64,000 bases of DNA from Antedon mediterranea. Lineage: Eukaryota; Echinodermata; Crinoidea; Comatulida; Antedonidae. The notes under the pieces were generated by a model. The model was given only the letters and a program-made list of their open reading frames with translations, did not search any database and was not told the DNA's origin. The stretch is from contig NC_092670.1 in NCBI RefSeq assembly GCF_964355755.1, positions 16,243,201-16,307,200 of the forward strand, written 5' to 3'. Positions 11,515-41,295 of the stretch are shown here, one piece after another; position 1 is the first letter of the stretch; each line of letters opens with the position of its first letter. A program made the position numbers and the translations under genes.

Positions 11515-12478
11515 TTTAATTAATGTTTTTCCTTGATGTTTGTATTGTTTGAGGGACGATCGAGCTAACACTACGAACAAACGAACAAAAAGCGTCTGCT
11601 CCTATAATCTTAATAGTGTGTGACGTGACGTATACGTATATAGCCACCAACAATGGAAATCGTGTTGTAAACATATTTTTGTTGCAGGAATGTTATTTTC
11701 ATCATAATAATTTTTCTCTCTATTAGAAAGTAATATTTCTAATAATATGACGATCGATATAGGAATATGATATTTATAATAATTGTCTACAGTTGTTAAT
11801 TTGGGGGTTGGTTATGAGTAGGCCTAGTTGCATTAGAATCACTCGAGTAGTCGAATCAAAACACTAAACGCTGCCGACAATCATTAATTTGTTTGCACTA
11901 TGTAATTCAATTCACGTATTTAATAGAAAGTTCTTAAGATCTCTTTAGATTCATTAGAATTTGTTATATTCATTATAGGCCTATAATTGTATGTAAATCA
12001 AAATGTAAACCGCCCAACCAAATTTCATTTGTATGCCTACCTCGTTGTTAAAATGACAATAAATAATATCGTTACGGCGTACCGTACGTTGTTTTGGATG
12101 CATGACGTCTATTATATAGAAACGACAAACGTAAAAACACACACAATTAAATCTAAAACGATTCATTTAATAAACATAAAGAGTAGGCCTACTGTCTTTT
12201 CCCACAATGTATTATTTCCCACAGAGCTTCTCCAGGCTGATCTAGCTCTCCCCTCGTCAACCTCTATCTACAATTGAGTGATACTCCAGTTGGAGTTTTT
12301 TTATTTACACAATCAACAGGATCAAGATATATTATTTGAATAATAAATGCAACTTATGAGGTTCCGATATCACACACACGTACCACTAATACGTACCCCT
12401 CTATGATATGTTATAGTGCAGTGGTAAAATATAGTATGCCGATGTAGTCATATTTCATCATATTAATGCAATATTTAT
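11515..12478. other. Intergenic region upstream of NUDCD3-like and downstream of CMAS copy A
   Basis: No gene was seen. It should hold the NUDCD3-like 5' UTR and promoter near 11515-11700. A candidate CMAS-A poly(A) signal lies at 12300-12305 (AATAAA on the minus strand), about 175 nt past the CMAS-A stop. The short frames here lack family resemblance. Confidence 0.5.
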
Positions 12479-29140
<16,662 letters not shown>

Positions 29141-29850
29141 ATTAAATATGAAAAAAACACATTAAAAGGATTGTTTTTCTTCAAAAAATAAAAGCATACT
29201 GTATTTACAAAATAAATCTAAGGGTACATGTATTACAAACTTTTAATTGTATTTAAACATTCTTAGGCAACACAGCTCATACAGTAGTGATAGCTCAGTG
29301 TTAGGCTGCTTCACTGCCCTTAGAAGGAGTAGAAGTAGCCTAACCTCTTTGATACTATATCACATTTTATCTCAGAAACTTTTATTTGAACACCTTTGCT
29401 TGCTATTAGTTTTTTTTAAACGCTGCTTTATATATTATTTTTAATTTATTTTTTTTATGAAACTTAATTTTTAGACATTCATTTCTTCATAATAATCCAT
29501 ATTTATTTTGATTTTGGTTCGCTTATTATTTATAGTGTAAAGGCATTAATGATGACAATAGTTATTGAAATAATACTATTGTTTGACTGTCCAAATAAGC
29601 AATTGGAAAAGCGTTAGGTGCTTACATTAAGCATGTTTTAAAGCATTCCACAATGAACATGCAATACGGCTTTGTTACAGTGTTACACATATCAATGCGA
29701 GTGTGCCATACATTACAACACAATTACTTACTTACAACAACTCTATGATAATACAATAGCCTCAGCACAAATGTTTTAATTGAACCTGGTGGTAGAGGTC
29801 TTTGCTCATTAACTTATGATTTAATTAGTTAGGTTAGTCCACAAAGAAGT
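29141..29850. other. 3' flank of CMAS-B, no gene seen
   Basis: Contains two AATAAA signals (29187-29192 and about 29210-29215) that probably end CMAS-B. The rest is AT-rich DNA without recognisable coding or repeat structure. Confidence 0.5.
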
Positions 29851-30230
29851 GGGCTAGTACTAGACCAAACCTCGTGCATTGGGCTAGCACTAGACCAAAC
29901 CTTGAACATTGGGCTAGTACTAGACCGAATATTTTGCATTGGGCTAGTACTAGACCAAACCTTGTGCATTGGGGTAATACTAGGCCAAACCTTGTGCAGT
30001 GGGCTAATACTAGACCAAACCTTGTGCAGTGGGCTAGTACTAGACCAAACCTTGTGCATTGGGCTAGTACTAGACCAAACCTTGTGCATTGGGCTAGTAC
30101 TACTGTAGACCAAACCTTGTGCAGTGGGTTAGTACTAGACCAAACCTTGTGCATTGGGCTGGTACTAGAACAAACCTTGTGCATTGGGCTAGTACTAGAC
30201 CAAACCTTGTGCAGTGGGCTAGTACTATAT
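29851..30230. repeat. 30-bp minisatellite, about 12-13 copies
   Basis: The unit combines GGGCTAGTACTAGACCAAAC and CTTGTGCATT, with GCAGT as a recurrent variant of GCATT. One copy carries a short insertion (around 30100-30108). Because 30 is divisible by 3, the array is open in several frames; none is a gene. Confidence 0.95.
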
Positions 30231-30635
30231 ACTTTATATATTTTGATGAGAGAGTATTCATTCATGAGCTGATGCTAGTCATCGCAGCATACGATATAGC
30301 CCCACCTAACAGTGAGCTTATGATAGATATAAAGCGAAAGACCAATGCTTGATGCTCTGTGGATACATCCTTTTTCATTGCTTCTTAAAAGTTTACATTT
30401 GTTTTTAATAATATTAATAGTTAATTTGAACATTTTTAGTAAAAATTATTTTGTTTTAACATTACATTCCATGTTTTGATGTAGTTTATAATTATAATAT
30501 CGGTAAAAATTAATAATGATGGAGTATGTAACACAATGTTGTTACTCCATAGACGTATTCAGAATAATTTAACACCGTTTGAAAACGCAATTTAATACAA
30601 GTCGTGTTTGTTTATATACAGTACATACTGGATCT

Positions 30636-30949
30636 TTTCCTCCCCCCCCCCCCCAGACACAGCTTTAGATGAGAGTTTAAGTGTGAATGTGGCAACTGTT
30701 AACACATATACACCTAAATATAAATTACCTTTAAACAGTAGCTCCCCCCCCCCCCCACCCCAGACACAGCTTTAGATGAGAGTTTAAGTGTGAATGTGGC
30801 AACTGTTAATACATATACACCTAAATATAAATTACCTTAAACAGTAGCTTTCCCCCCCCCCCCCCAGACACAGCTTTAGATGAGAGTTTAAGTGTGAATG
30901 TGGCAACTGTTACATATACACCTAAATATAATTTACTTTAAACAGTAGC
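30636..30949. repeat. Three tandem ~106-bp units headed by poly-C runs
   Basis: Each unit starts with 10-14 C residues and runs CAGACACAGCTTTAGATGAG, GTGTGAATGTGGCAACTGTT, AACAGTAGCT. The copies are nearly identical. Confidence 0.93.
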
Positions 30950-31294
30950 TGTACAGTTTTATACTACCAATACTTACTGTAATTTATTCTATATATGTAC
31001 TTCTTCGTTGTGTAGAAGATATTTATGCAGCTTCATGGAGAAATCAAGTTTTAAACAAAGATTTCTTCATTTTTCAAATATTCAAAAGGTACTAGTATAT
31101 ATATATATATTCCTTGAAATTCTTCCACATTACTTTTTAATTGTGTTACATTTGTATAAGTATCCAATCACTCATTATATATACTGTATATGATTAAATA
31201 ATAATTGAATAAATAATATAGAATCCGATACTTATTATCAACAGGCTTACCTCTGTGCTGTATGGGCGTGCTGTATTTTGTGCAATATTTGCGT

Positions 31295-33740
31295 GCTTAC
31301 TTCTATGTAGACCAGTCGACAAACTATAGTCTACACTAGTGTGTGCTTACTTCAGTGTAGTAGTCGGCAAACCGTAGTCTACACTAGTGCGTGTCTACTT
31401 CAGTGTAGACCAGTCGGCAAATTTCGGCCAACCGTAGTCTACACTAGTGCGTGCTTCAGTGTAGACCAGTCGGCAAACTTCGGCCAACCGTAGTCTACAC
31501 TAGTTCGTGCTTACTTCAGTGTAGTAGTCGGCAAACCGTAGTCTACACTAGTCCGTTCTTACTACAGTGTAGACTAGTCGACAAACTTCGGCAAACCGTA
31601 GTCTACACTAGTGCGTGCCTACTTCAGTGTATACCAGTCGACAAACTTCGGCAAACCGTAGTCTACACTAGTTCGTGCCTACTTCAGTGTAGACCAGTCG
31701 ACAAACTTCGGCAAACCGTAGTCTACACTAGTCCGTTCTTACTACAGTGTAGACTAGTCGACAAACTTCGGCCAACCGTAGTCTACACTAGTTCGTGCCT
31801 ACTTCAGTGTAGACCAGTCGACAAACTTCGGCAAACCGTAGTCTACACTAGTCCGTTCTTACTACAGTGTAGACTAGTCGACAAACTTCGGCCAACCGTA
31901 GTCTACACTAGTGCGTGCCTACTACAGTGTAGACTAGTCGACAAACTTCGGCAAACCGTAGTCTACACTAGTCCGTTCTTACTACAGTGTAGACCAGTCG
32001 TCAAACTTCGGCAAACCGTAGTCTACACTAGTGCGTGCCTACTTCAGTGTATACCAGTCGACAAACTTCGGCAAACCGTAGTCTACACTAGTTCGTGCCT
32101 ACTTCAGTGTAGACCACCAGTCGACAAACTTCGGCAAACTGTAGTCTACACTAGTGCGTGCCTACTACAGTGTAGACCAATCGACAAACTTCGGCAAACC
32201 GTAGTCTACACTAGTCCGTTCTTACTACAGTGTAGACCAGTCGACAAACTTCGGCAAACCGTAGTCTACACTAGTGCGTGCCTACTTCAGTGTAGACCAG
32301 TCGGCAAACTTCGGCAAACCGTAGTCTACACTAGTACGTGTCTACTTCAGTGTAGACCAGTCGGCAAACTTCGGCAAACCGTAGTCTACACTAGTGCGTG
32401 TCTACTTCAGTGTAGACCAGTCGACAAACTTCGGCAAACTGTAGTCTACACTAGTGCGTGCCTACTACAGTGTAGACCAGTCGACAAACTTCGGCAAACC
32501 GTAGTCTACACTAGTGCGTGCCTACTTCAGTGTAGACCAGTCGGCAAACTTCGGCAAACCGTAGTCTACACTAGTACGTGTCTACTTCAGTGTAGACCAG
32601 TCGGCAAACTTCGGCAAACCGTAGTCTACACTAGTGCGTGTCTACTTCAGTGTAGACCAGTCGACAAACTTCGGCAAACCGTAGTCTACACTAGTGCGTG
32701 TCTACTTCAGTGTAGACCAGTCGACAAACTTCGGCAAACCGTAGTCTACGCTAGTTCGTGCCTACTTCAGTGTAGACCACCAGTCGACAAACTTCGGCCA
32801 ACCGTAGTCTACACTAGTTCGTGCCTACTTCAGTGTATACCAGTCGACAAACTTCGGCAAACCGTAGTCTACACTAGTACGTGTCTACTTCAGTGTAGAC
32901 CAGTCGGCAAACTTCGGCAAACCGTAGTCTACACTAGTTCGTGCCTACTTCAGTGTATACCAGTCGGCAAACTTCGGCAAACCGTAGTCTACACTAGTTC
33001 GTGCCTACTTCAGTGTAGACCAGTCGGCAAACTTCGGCAAACCGTAGTCTACACTAGTTCGTGCCTACTTTAGTGTAGACCAGTCGACAAACTTCGGCAA
33101 ACCGTAGTCTACACTAGTGCGTGTCTACTTCAGTGTAGACTAGTCGTCAAACTTCGACAAACTGTAGTCTACACTAGTGCGTGCCTACTTCAGTGTAGAC
33201 CAGTCGTCAAACTTCGGCAAACCGTAGTCTACACTAGTGCGTGTCTACTTCAGTGTAGACCAGTCGGCAAACTTCGGCCAACCGTAGTCTACACTAGTAC
33301 GTGTCTACTTCAGTGTAGACCAGTCGGCAAACTTCGGCAAACCGTAGTCTACACTAGTGCGTGTCTACTTCAGTGTAGACCAGTCGACAAACTTCGGCAA
33401 ACCGTAGTCTACACTAGTACGTGTCTACTTCAGTGTAGACCAGTCGGCAAACTTCGGCAAACCGTAGTCTACACTAGTGCGTGTCTACTTCAGTGTACCA
33501 GTCGACAAACTTCGGCAAACCGTAGTCTACACTAGTGCGTGTCTACTTCAGTGTACCAGTAGACAAACTTCGGCCAACCGTAGTCTACACTAGTTCGTGC
33601 TTACTTCGGTGCAGACCAATCGACAAACTTCGGCAAACCGTAATCTACACTAGTGCGTTTCTACTTCAGTGTATACCAGTCGGCAAACTTCGGCAAACCG
33701 TAGTCTACACTGATGCATGCTTCTTACTTCAGTTTAAACC
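31295..33740. repeat. 60-bp satellite array, about 40 copies, each with a 9-bp hairpin
   Basis: The unit contains GTCTACACTAGTGCGTGCCT, ACTTCAGTGTAGACCAGTCG and ACAAACTTCGGCAAACCGTA. GTCTACACT and AGTGTAGAC form an inverted repeat in every unit, spaced by about 16 nt. Phase-preserving variants (CCGTTCTTACTACA, GTTCG, GTACG) recur as higher-order types. The unit length of 60 keeps frames open, giving a 540-codon frame at 31451-33073 that I do not regard as a gene. Confidence 0.95.
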
Positions 33741-34890
33741 AATCGACAAACAGCAGAAAACAAGTATACATACACTAGCAGACAGTTTGCTGAGTCTGCC
33801 AGTGTGTACTGGAATGTTGATAAACGTTGGAAACTAGTTTGCAGAAGTCTCCACTAGCAAATTCGGTAAAGTTCACTAGTGTAGACTAGGTTTATTATCA
33901 TCAGATAAACAGCCTTCTTTCGAAACGAAAATAAATATTCGTCCAAACAGATGTGAGCCCTCATAATTTATAACGCTCCCATAACTTGTTTCTGTTTAAT
34001 TGCAATGCAATAATTGCTCGCCTTTAACATATTCGTAAATGAATAAACTAGAATAGAAGAGTATATAATTACTGCAGCAACTTAGATTACTTATGTTATA
34101 TTATTTATATTTAAAGCGGATGTACACAGAAAATGTACTTGTATTAGCTTTTACCTGTTATCGAACATCATTCAGATTCAGTAACCGTGTCCCTGTGGAG
34201 TACAAATTAAAAACTAGACGTCAGTTGAGTAATCGCAAGTTAATAGTAACGCACTCAAGATCGTGCTTCTGTGACGTCAACGCGTAACACAAATGTACGC
34301 AGTGACATATACATCGTGAGCTTGTATAAGCAACATTAATAGAACGCGATCGGTAATATAATCGTGATGTTTGAACATGTATTTTCGGAAACACTGTTTT
34401 CAAGACTTTCATGCCTCGTCATCATTCATGTTTTACAATAATGGCGGTATTAACTAGGCCCCGTGTCTTATCGTCGGGTTTGTTTTTTTCCCTCGAGCCA
34501 ATCGGTTCAATATATTGCTTAACTGAAATGACGTATGTAAATTCTTCTGGCAACCATAAGTTGAATTTAGAGCAAACATACAAAAGGCGTCACTAGGCTT
34601 ATATAAGATGATTACTTAATTTGGCAGTTTAAATATGAGCAATAATTAATTTAGCTTATGTAATGTTCGTTCTCTAATGACCAGGTTAACAAATTTGCAT
34701 CAGCTAAGGTATCATTCTTACTCGATCATTAAAGACCCGACGACACAACACGGACGTATGCTTTGCGCCTAAAACTGCATTGCGTCCAAATGGGACCAAG
34801 CTTGAATAAAAGTAGCAACTTTTCCTTCACTCTATAACTACTGCTAATTCACTCTTTAAGGCCAATTCATTCGTGTGGTAACAGTAATTC

Positions 34891-35017
34891 TTGGTTCCCA
34901 CTAGAGACGCAACACAAGGACGTTACGCAACGTAAGTGAATTATTCGAACTGTCGCTTGGTTAACACGCTGGCGTTGCGCTTACGTCATTGCGTTACGTT
35001 CTAGTGGGAAGCAAGCT
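34891..35017. mobile_element. CGCAACG-rich MITE-like repeat, family B
   Basis: Ends TTGGTTCCCACTAGAGACGC and CGTTCTAGTGGGAAGCAAGC are inverted relatives; ACGCAACGTAAGTGAATT lies near the left end. It is directly followed by a family C repeat. Confidence 0.75.
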
Positions 35018-35023
35018 TTTGCG

Positions 35024-35150
35024 GAAAACCGCGTAGCTGTCCAACGTAGAATCTGTACCTATCCTGAGCGGCAACCGCCCTTCCGTAGAAGGATAGATTC
35101 TATATTTATATTACCGTTACCACTCGTCTGTGTAAATTGACCTTTAGTAA
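35024..35150. mobile_element. MITE-like repeat, family C, partial copy
   Basis: Shares GCGGAAAACCGC and TTACCGTTACCACTCGTCTG followed by TGTAAATTGACCTTT with the fuller copy at 45785-46006. The left terminal repeat is absent. Confidence 0.6.
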
Positions 35151-35522
35151 TTATAGTACAATATATACTTAATCGTTTGATAATATTTTGATCACTCGTC
35201 ACATTGGCATCTTCTGTATATTACGTTAAATATTGTTCAGGTGTTTTTTAGCCGTTTTTTTATTTTATGAAATCGTGCTAATGAGTATCAGTACTGTATG
35301 CTATTCTGGTCTCTGCTAAATCACTCTCGTGTTTAATAATTTATCTCAATGACACCCAACATTTTTTTTAGCGCGCGTATCAACTTTTTTCGCTCCTGTT
35401 TATTTGTGTTATTAATAGATTATCTATCTTTAATTATTGTTCAAATGATTGTTTAGCATATTGATCCATTTTAAATACCCGATACTAATTCCAACTAGTA
35501 ATCTTTGTCTGATTTCCTTCTG

Positions 35523-35707
35523 TAAAGCTCTACACTATCAACCTAGTTTGACAACAAAAAGTGTGATGTGCCCGAATATGGTTGTGATATGCCCAAATAT
35601 GGTTGTGATATGCCCAAATATGGTAGTGATATGACATCATCATGTCCATATATGGGCACATTACATTTTTTTTATCACATAAAGTCTGATAGTGTAGACA
35701 GAGCTTA
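35523..35707. mobile_element. Palindromic TA-type MITE, family A, copy 7
   Basis: Left TAAAGCTCTACACTATCAAC, right AGTCTGATAGTGTAGACAGA followed by GCTTA. It has three rather than two TATGGT(T/A)GTGATATGCCC units, showing internal unit expansion. Confidence 0.85.
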
Positions 35708-36249
35708 TGTCGGATACTTGTACATATTTTACGTTTCCCCGTGGAATCAACAGCCGACAAACCCACTTCTGCGTTCAGTCATAATCCAGATTGATCATTT
35801 TCCATTAATGTTATGAGGATGTGTTCATCGAATGCTGCCTCAGGCGCACCCATTTTGCTTTTCTCTGAGTGGAATTCAAAAGAAATAATTCGATCATCTA
35901 TTGTCGTATCATTATCATTCTATACTAAAATGTGTAAAGTTGAATTCGTTCTACGTAATAGCATCGCTATTTAATTAATCAAATCGCAGAAATAACCGAC
36001 ATTTGCACATGCCGGTGATGGCTGTGAGCAGAATTCGTGAATTATTTTCTCAATATCTAAAGAGCGATCATAAGAATTGAATCCCTTATAAAGGGATTTA
36101 TGTTCTGTATAACTATTAAAATGAAATCAATCAGTTGATAAATTATAGGTTCAAAACCAACAAATGTTTTCATTTCAATATCTAGTTTTGTTCAAACTAA
36201 AGTTCTGTTTACACTCTATCATCGGTGAATTTATCAGTTTTTCTCTGTC

Positions 36250-36421
36250 TAAAGCTCTGTCTACATTATCAAAGTTTATGTGACAAACAAAATGTGATGC
36301 GCCCATGTATGGACGTGATGATGTCATATCACTACCATATTTGGGCATATCACTACCATATTTATGTACATCACACTTTTTTTGTCAAACTAGTTTGATA
36401 TAGTGTAAACACAGAACTTTA
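36250..36421. mobile_element. Palindromic TA-type MITE, family A, copy 8
   Basis: Left TAAAGCTCTGTCTACATTAT, right CTAGTTTGATATAGTGTAAA followed by CACAGAACTTTA. Interior as in the other copies. Confidence 0.85.
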
Positions 36422-36654
36422 GACGCGTCGCGTCCTAGAGTGGGAAACTCAAAAACCTATTCTATGGAAATGCATGTAGAATTCTTTTTTTAAATATTAA
36501 TTACATAACATTTGAACGGATTTATATGTTTATCCACAAATGTTTATAATATTAAAAATGGATAAATACTAAACTATCTTCCGAATGGTATTGGTTTGGT
36601 GTGGCGGTCAAACTCCGGTTTACCAAAATATTAATGTCTCCTACGACATGAGTT

Positions 36655-36910
36655 AGGAGTTGGGTAGCCGAGTGGTTGACTGTCATACAGAGAGCCCCGG
36701 ATTCAATTCCCGACAACTCGGTCCACTCAGCTGTAAATGAGTACCTGGTTGAAAAATAAGGTGTGGAAAGGAACTGGTCATCCTAACACATAATGCTTAA
36801 CAGATAATGCTTAACAGCTCATTCCCCTACGTTCAGAATGAATACGGGACTCGCCTTTCCGTCCTTACGACATGACGCTTAAAATAATAAGGTTTGCGGT
36901 GTTATTAATT
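36655..36910 (+). mobile_element. tRNA-derived SINE
   Basis: The head shows an A box in GGGTAGCCGAGTGGTTGAC and a B box in GGATTCAATTCCCG. A tRNA-unrelated body follows (CTGTAAATGAGTACCTGG, then TACGGGACTCGCCTTTCCGT). It ends in an AT-rich tail near 36900. A free-standing tRNA is ruled out because the acceptor and anticodon stems do not fold properly. Confidence 0.65.
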
Positions 36911-37124
36911 GAGAAGACGGTTTTCAATGATTGAAGCGTTTTCGATCAATATATACAACTCCACATATTATTAAACACTCAGCAATTGCAGTAGTAATAA
37001 TAACCCTATAATTTGAAAACTCCAGGTTGTCTATTACTAATTATTTTAACGCATTCGATTCTCTTAGTAAACGTTATTATGTATTGTAAACATATCCACC
37101 CTATACATACGCGTTTACCAAACA

Positions 37125-37605
37125 ATCTACCTAAATGCGTTTAAGTTTTATTTTTTATCTTGAACAAAACAAAATCTACCTAGACGCGTTAAGTTTTATT
37201 GTTCATCGTGACCAAAACATTCTACCTAACGCGTTTGAAGTTTTATTGTTCATCATGACCAAACAATCTACCTAAACGCGTTTAAGTTTTATTGTTCATC
37301 ATGACCAAAACAATCTACTTAAACGCGTTTAACTTTGGTTCGTCATGACCAACACAATCTAGCTTAATCAGCCTACCCGAAACGCGTTTAACTTTTGTTC
37401 AATCGTCATGACCAACACAATCTAGCTCAATCAGCCTACCCGAAACGCGTTTAACTTTTGTTCAATCGTCATGACCAACACAATCTAGCTTAATCAGCCT
37501 ACCCGAAACGCGTTTAAGCTCTATTGAATGTATATCTTGGTCTGAAAAGCTAGTACATAAAGTCTGTTGTTCGCCAAAACCAACACAATCTACTACCTAA
37601 ACGCG
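37125..37605. repeat. Tandem array of ~46-63-bp units with ACGCGTTTAA cores
   Basis: Eight or so copies of CAATCTACCTAAACGCGTTT followed by AAGTTTTATTGTTCATCATG. In the later part they are replaced by a longer unit with TAATCAGCCTACCCGAAACG. Non-coding. Confidence 0.88.
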
Positions 37606-38528
37606 TTTAACCAGGGAAGTTTCTTTTCTCTGGTTTAACTTCGTATGTTCACAAACAAACCCGCGTTTAGGTTTTTCCAGCACAAATGCAGCGGCCGAAT
37701 GTCTCGTCATTGATAAAATATGCTTTTTATCGACCATGTCTTTTGAATGATTAGCTGCATTTCCTGTTTTTAACTGGACAATATTCCAATTACCTGCCAT
37801 GTATTACACTTCTCAGGAAATTCGTAATTAACTACATCAACATTTGTTCTCTGATGATGCGAATAGCCCTAAGGGAGTCAGCTTCAAATGAGACCCGGCT
37901 GCGTATCTTGATTTATCTCATTTGGAAAAAAGGCGCGCACCTGCAGTCGCAACTCCTGTAGGGGCTGCGCTCTGTCGTCTGTAGGCCTTGCAACAAGTAC
38001 TGCAGTGCAACACTCCTGTGCATGTACGGATAATCATGGAGAAAAGTAATTACTCCATGTGATAATGATAATTAAAAGGTCTAACAGCACCTGCAGTAAT
38101 TCTTAGCCGTGTGCGCATCGTGAGTAGCACACACAGCGCATCATAAGACGGTCTTGCAACGCTTCTAGTGCATCATGGTCGGGTCTTTAGCGTGTCTTGT
38201 TATGCTAATGATGATTAGTAAGTATTAGAGTGTATAATGTTTGTTTCGGATTTCACATCACGTCGTTCCCGTAGGCCTAATATTTCTATATTGACATAGT
38301 TTCTGGAGTTTTTTTTTATGATGAACTTCGGAACTTTCGTTAATATATCAAATTACTGACGTAATCTTCATGTTCACACTTTATTGTCAAACTGTTCATG
38401 ATGTGACCGGTCGTTGCTTTCAAATTGTTAATGATGTGACCGGGCGTTCGTTTCAAACTGTTAATGACGTGACCGGTCGTTGCTTCCATCGACGACAACG
38501 CTCGTCACATCCTGACTTCACTCTTGCT

Positions 38529-38681
38529 TGGTTTCCACTATAGACGCAACACAAGAACGTAACGTAAGTGAGTTGACCAATCACAAGCGATGGATTATTC
38601 GGACTCTCGGTTGTCATTGGTCAACACGCTTGGTTTGCGTTTACTTCCTTGCGTTTCGTCCTAATGGTAACTAAGCTTTAA
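38529..38681. mobile_element. CGCAACG-rich MITE-like repeat, family B
   Basis: Starts GCTTGGTTTCCACTATAGAC and ends with CGTCCTAATGGTAACTAAGC, which is its inverse with substitutions. The middle contains the inverted pair GTTGACCAATCACAAGCGA / GTTGTCATTGGTCAAC. Confidence 0.75.
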
Positions 38682-38790
38682 TAACAGGCGTTTATTTTAT
38701 CCCTATTCAATGTCGTAATCTTTGAAACAACAAACTTTGACGGCTAACGCTACGACGGTAACGCGAAACAGTCGCGTTTAACCGCCTTAA

Positions 38791-39138
38791 AGCTTGGTTC
38801 CCACTAGAACGTAACGCAAGGACGTAAACGCAACGCAAGCGTTTTAACCAATGACAAGCGAAGTTGCAATCACAAGCGAATAAGCCATCGCTTGTGATTG
38901 GTCAATTCACTTGCGTTGCGTTACGTCCTTGCGTTGCGTCGCTAGTGAGAACCAACTAGCACGCGACGTATCGACGCAACGTGCTGTATTGCGTAATCAC
39001 AAGTGGGAACCGACGATGCAACTTTGTTGCAAACATCGCAGGTTTGATTTCACGCAGGCGGGGGATCGGAAAACACAATTATTGAAAGGGCATTGCTTGG
39101 GTTGCGTTACGTTGCGTCGCTAGTGGGAACCACGCTTT
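38791..39138. mobile_element. CGCAACG-rich MITE-like repeat, family B, composite double copy
   Basis: Begins AAGCTTGGTTCCCACTAGAA and ends GCTAGTGGGAACCACGCTTT. An internal junction near 38935-38950 (GCTAGTGAGAACCAAC) suggests one copy next to, or inserted in, another. The second half resembles the copy at 3864-4166. Confidence 0.7.
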
Positions 39139-41295
39139 AGCGTCAACCGTCGTCGTTTTCGTCAATTCTGTAATTCGTATTGCGTCATCTATGCATTTTC
39201 GTTGAAATAACTATCTACTCCATACAAATACAATACCACAATTCAAACATGAAATAATAATAACTACAACAATAGTACAATCATAAATTAATGATGTGAA
39301 TGTTGAATGCCGTCAGCCGTCTCTGTTCTAATTAAAACCTAGAAATACACAATCAACAAGCAATATAGCAGCTTGCAATAGGTTTAAAACGAAGAGAACA
39401 AAAATAATGCACTATTATGAATAAAGGTTACTTTATTGGAGCATGTCAATTCACAGTATCCCAATATTGTATGGAACGCCGATAACCTAACGACAACATT
39501 AAATATGTATTATTTTTATTGAAAAAGTTAATAACCTATCAACCATAGCATACTATATGAAACCACTACTGATTGATTAATTGGCCTGATGCTTTTCCTA
39601 CTCTGACGTAACTGTGTACGTACGGTATGCATTTACTCGGTACATTGAGCGACACAAACACGTGCTCTAAAAATGTACTTTGGTATGGACTACAGTATAA
39701 TTAAGTCAGTTTTAGGCAAACTATCTGAGCAATTAACTTAGCTCCCAGACGCAAAACTAGACCGATCCATCGCATCGTGATTGTTCAAAGTTTGCGTTGC
39801 GCTTACGTTATTGTGTTACGTCAGAATGAGAACCAATCACATCAGCCTGTGAGGAGATATTGCAACTCACCAATGTGCTACGTCATTTTAAGTACAGTAT
39901 TACAAACGACATTATATACATTAACAATTTAATATAAGCCATACTGTTTATATTATTTTTAAATAAATATACAAATTACCTTTATATTAATAATATTGCA
40001 TGTTATAGACTTTACAATAAGACATTTTCCTCTACTAAATATAAAACTCTACCTGAACTAGTAATAAGTCGAACACTACTGTGCTATAGCGAGCAATCTC
40101 GTTTGAGTTGTTTGTGGCCTATTTGATACACTTCGAGTAGCAGCGCAATAAAACAATACACTATTTTATTACATATTGTTACCTGGTTATAAATATTTTG
40201 TACTAACCCATTGGAGAACAAACACCGCCAGTGTGAACGGAGCATTACAACCACTCGGAGTGCATTTACACGATTCTATACTTGCTTACCACAGCACACC
40301 TAACGTTCTGATTAAAGCAACATATCGGACGCTTACAGTCGCGTTTCAAAGTTTTAAAGTACAGAAATTTAATTAAAATTTCAATGTGAAAAATGATTAA
40401 ACATTAATTACTAATGAGAGGCCTACAACAAAATTATATTCAATCATTCATCCATTCCAATATTGAACAGAACAGTCTTAGTTATCGACGTCAAACAGTC
40501 TCACGTAAATGGTCTTTGGTCTCTGTTTGTCGGTCGGTCCCTTTGTCGATCTATCTCAATCGCATCAACTGTCGTGAAACTCAATTTTAAAAGTTGACCG
40601 ATACTTTATAATTGTGTTTACTTTAACTCGTGTTCGATAAAAAGTGTACCACCTCGCAAAGGGCAAGTGTGTATGTGGTTATAAACTAAAATACGGATAA
40701 TTTCACTGCAGCTTGGTAGGCCTATATAACACGCATATGCCACGGATATAGATAAGGCTTGGGTAGGGGTTATGTTTGTTACTAGTGCAGTGCAATTTAA
40801 TGTTTTATGTTATTTATAACAAACTTTTATGTAATTACGTCGTAATGATCATGGGGATAGCACTGCGTTGGATATAGCCGCCAATGTAATATAGAACTAT
40901 GCATGGGGAATACATTTTGTTTACGTTAGTACTTTAACAAGCAGTTTTTGAATTGTAGATTTTGATCACTTAAACATTAAAAAGGATATTGTATCAAGAA
41001 TAATATTACGTTAAATCAACAGGGGCTTATACGTCCTTGTAGGGATGCCGTCCAAAGCAGCGACGGTCCTCTTTTAAAATTATTCCTTATAAATTGTTTA
41101 AATACAATTTATCGTTGTGACGTTATTCTATCTCATGCGATATTCAAGTTTAATTACAGTAGTAGGCTACGCAAGTTTTTATCGCATTGTAGCATTTTTA
41201 AAGTTTCAGCGGAGATTTTAATGATAAACTGAACCGTATTCTTAGGAGTGTGTATACAATGCTACTGCTAAAAAAGGTTCTCCTAAAGTTTGATT

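Noticed and set aside
29829-30352. Open frames on both strands with repeated SSTSPMHKVW or ASTRPNLVHW peptides
   Set aside because: 30-bp minisatellite read in frame on both strands.
31451-33073. A 540-residue open frame of 20-residue repeats
   Set aside because: It is the 60-bp satellite read in frame; 60 is divisible by 3, units vary without clear codon bias, and the DNA hairpin explains the conservation better. No domain or start context.
29851-33740. Regularly spaced repeats resembling a CRISPR array
   Set aside because: There are no unique spacers between units, and the context is clearly a eukaryotic genome with spliced genes.
36655-36727. Possible tRNA gene
   Set aside because: A and B boxes are present, but the acceptor and anticodon stems do not fold and a SINE body follows without a Pol III terminator.
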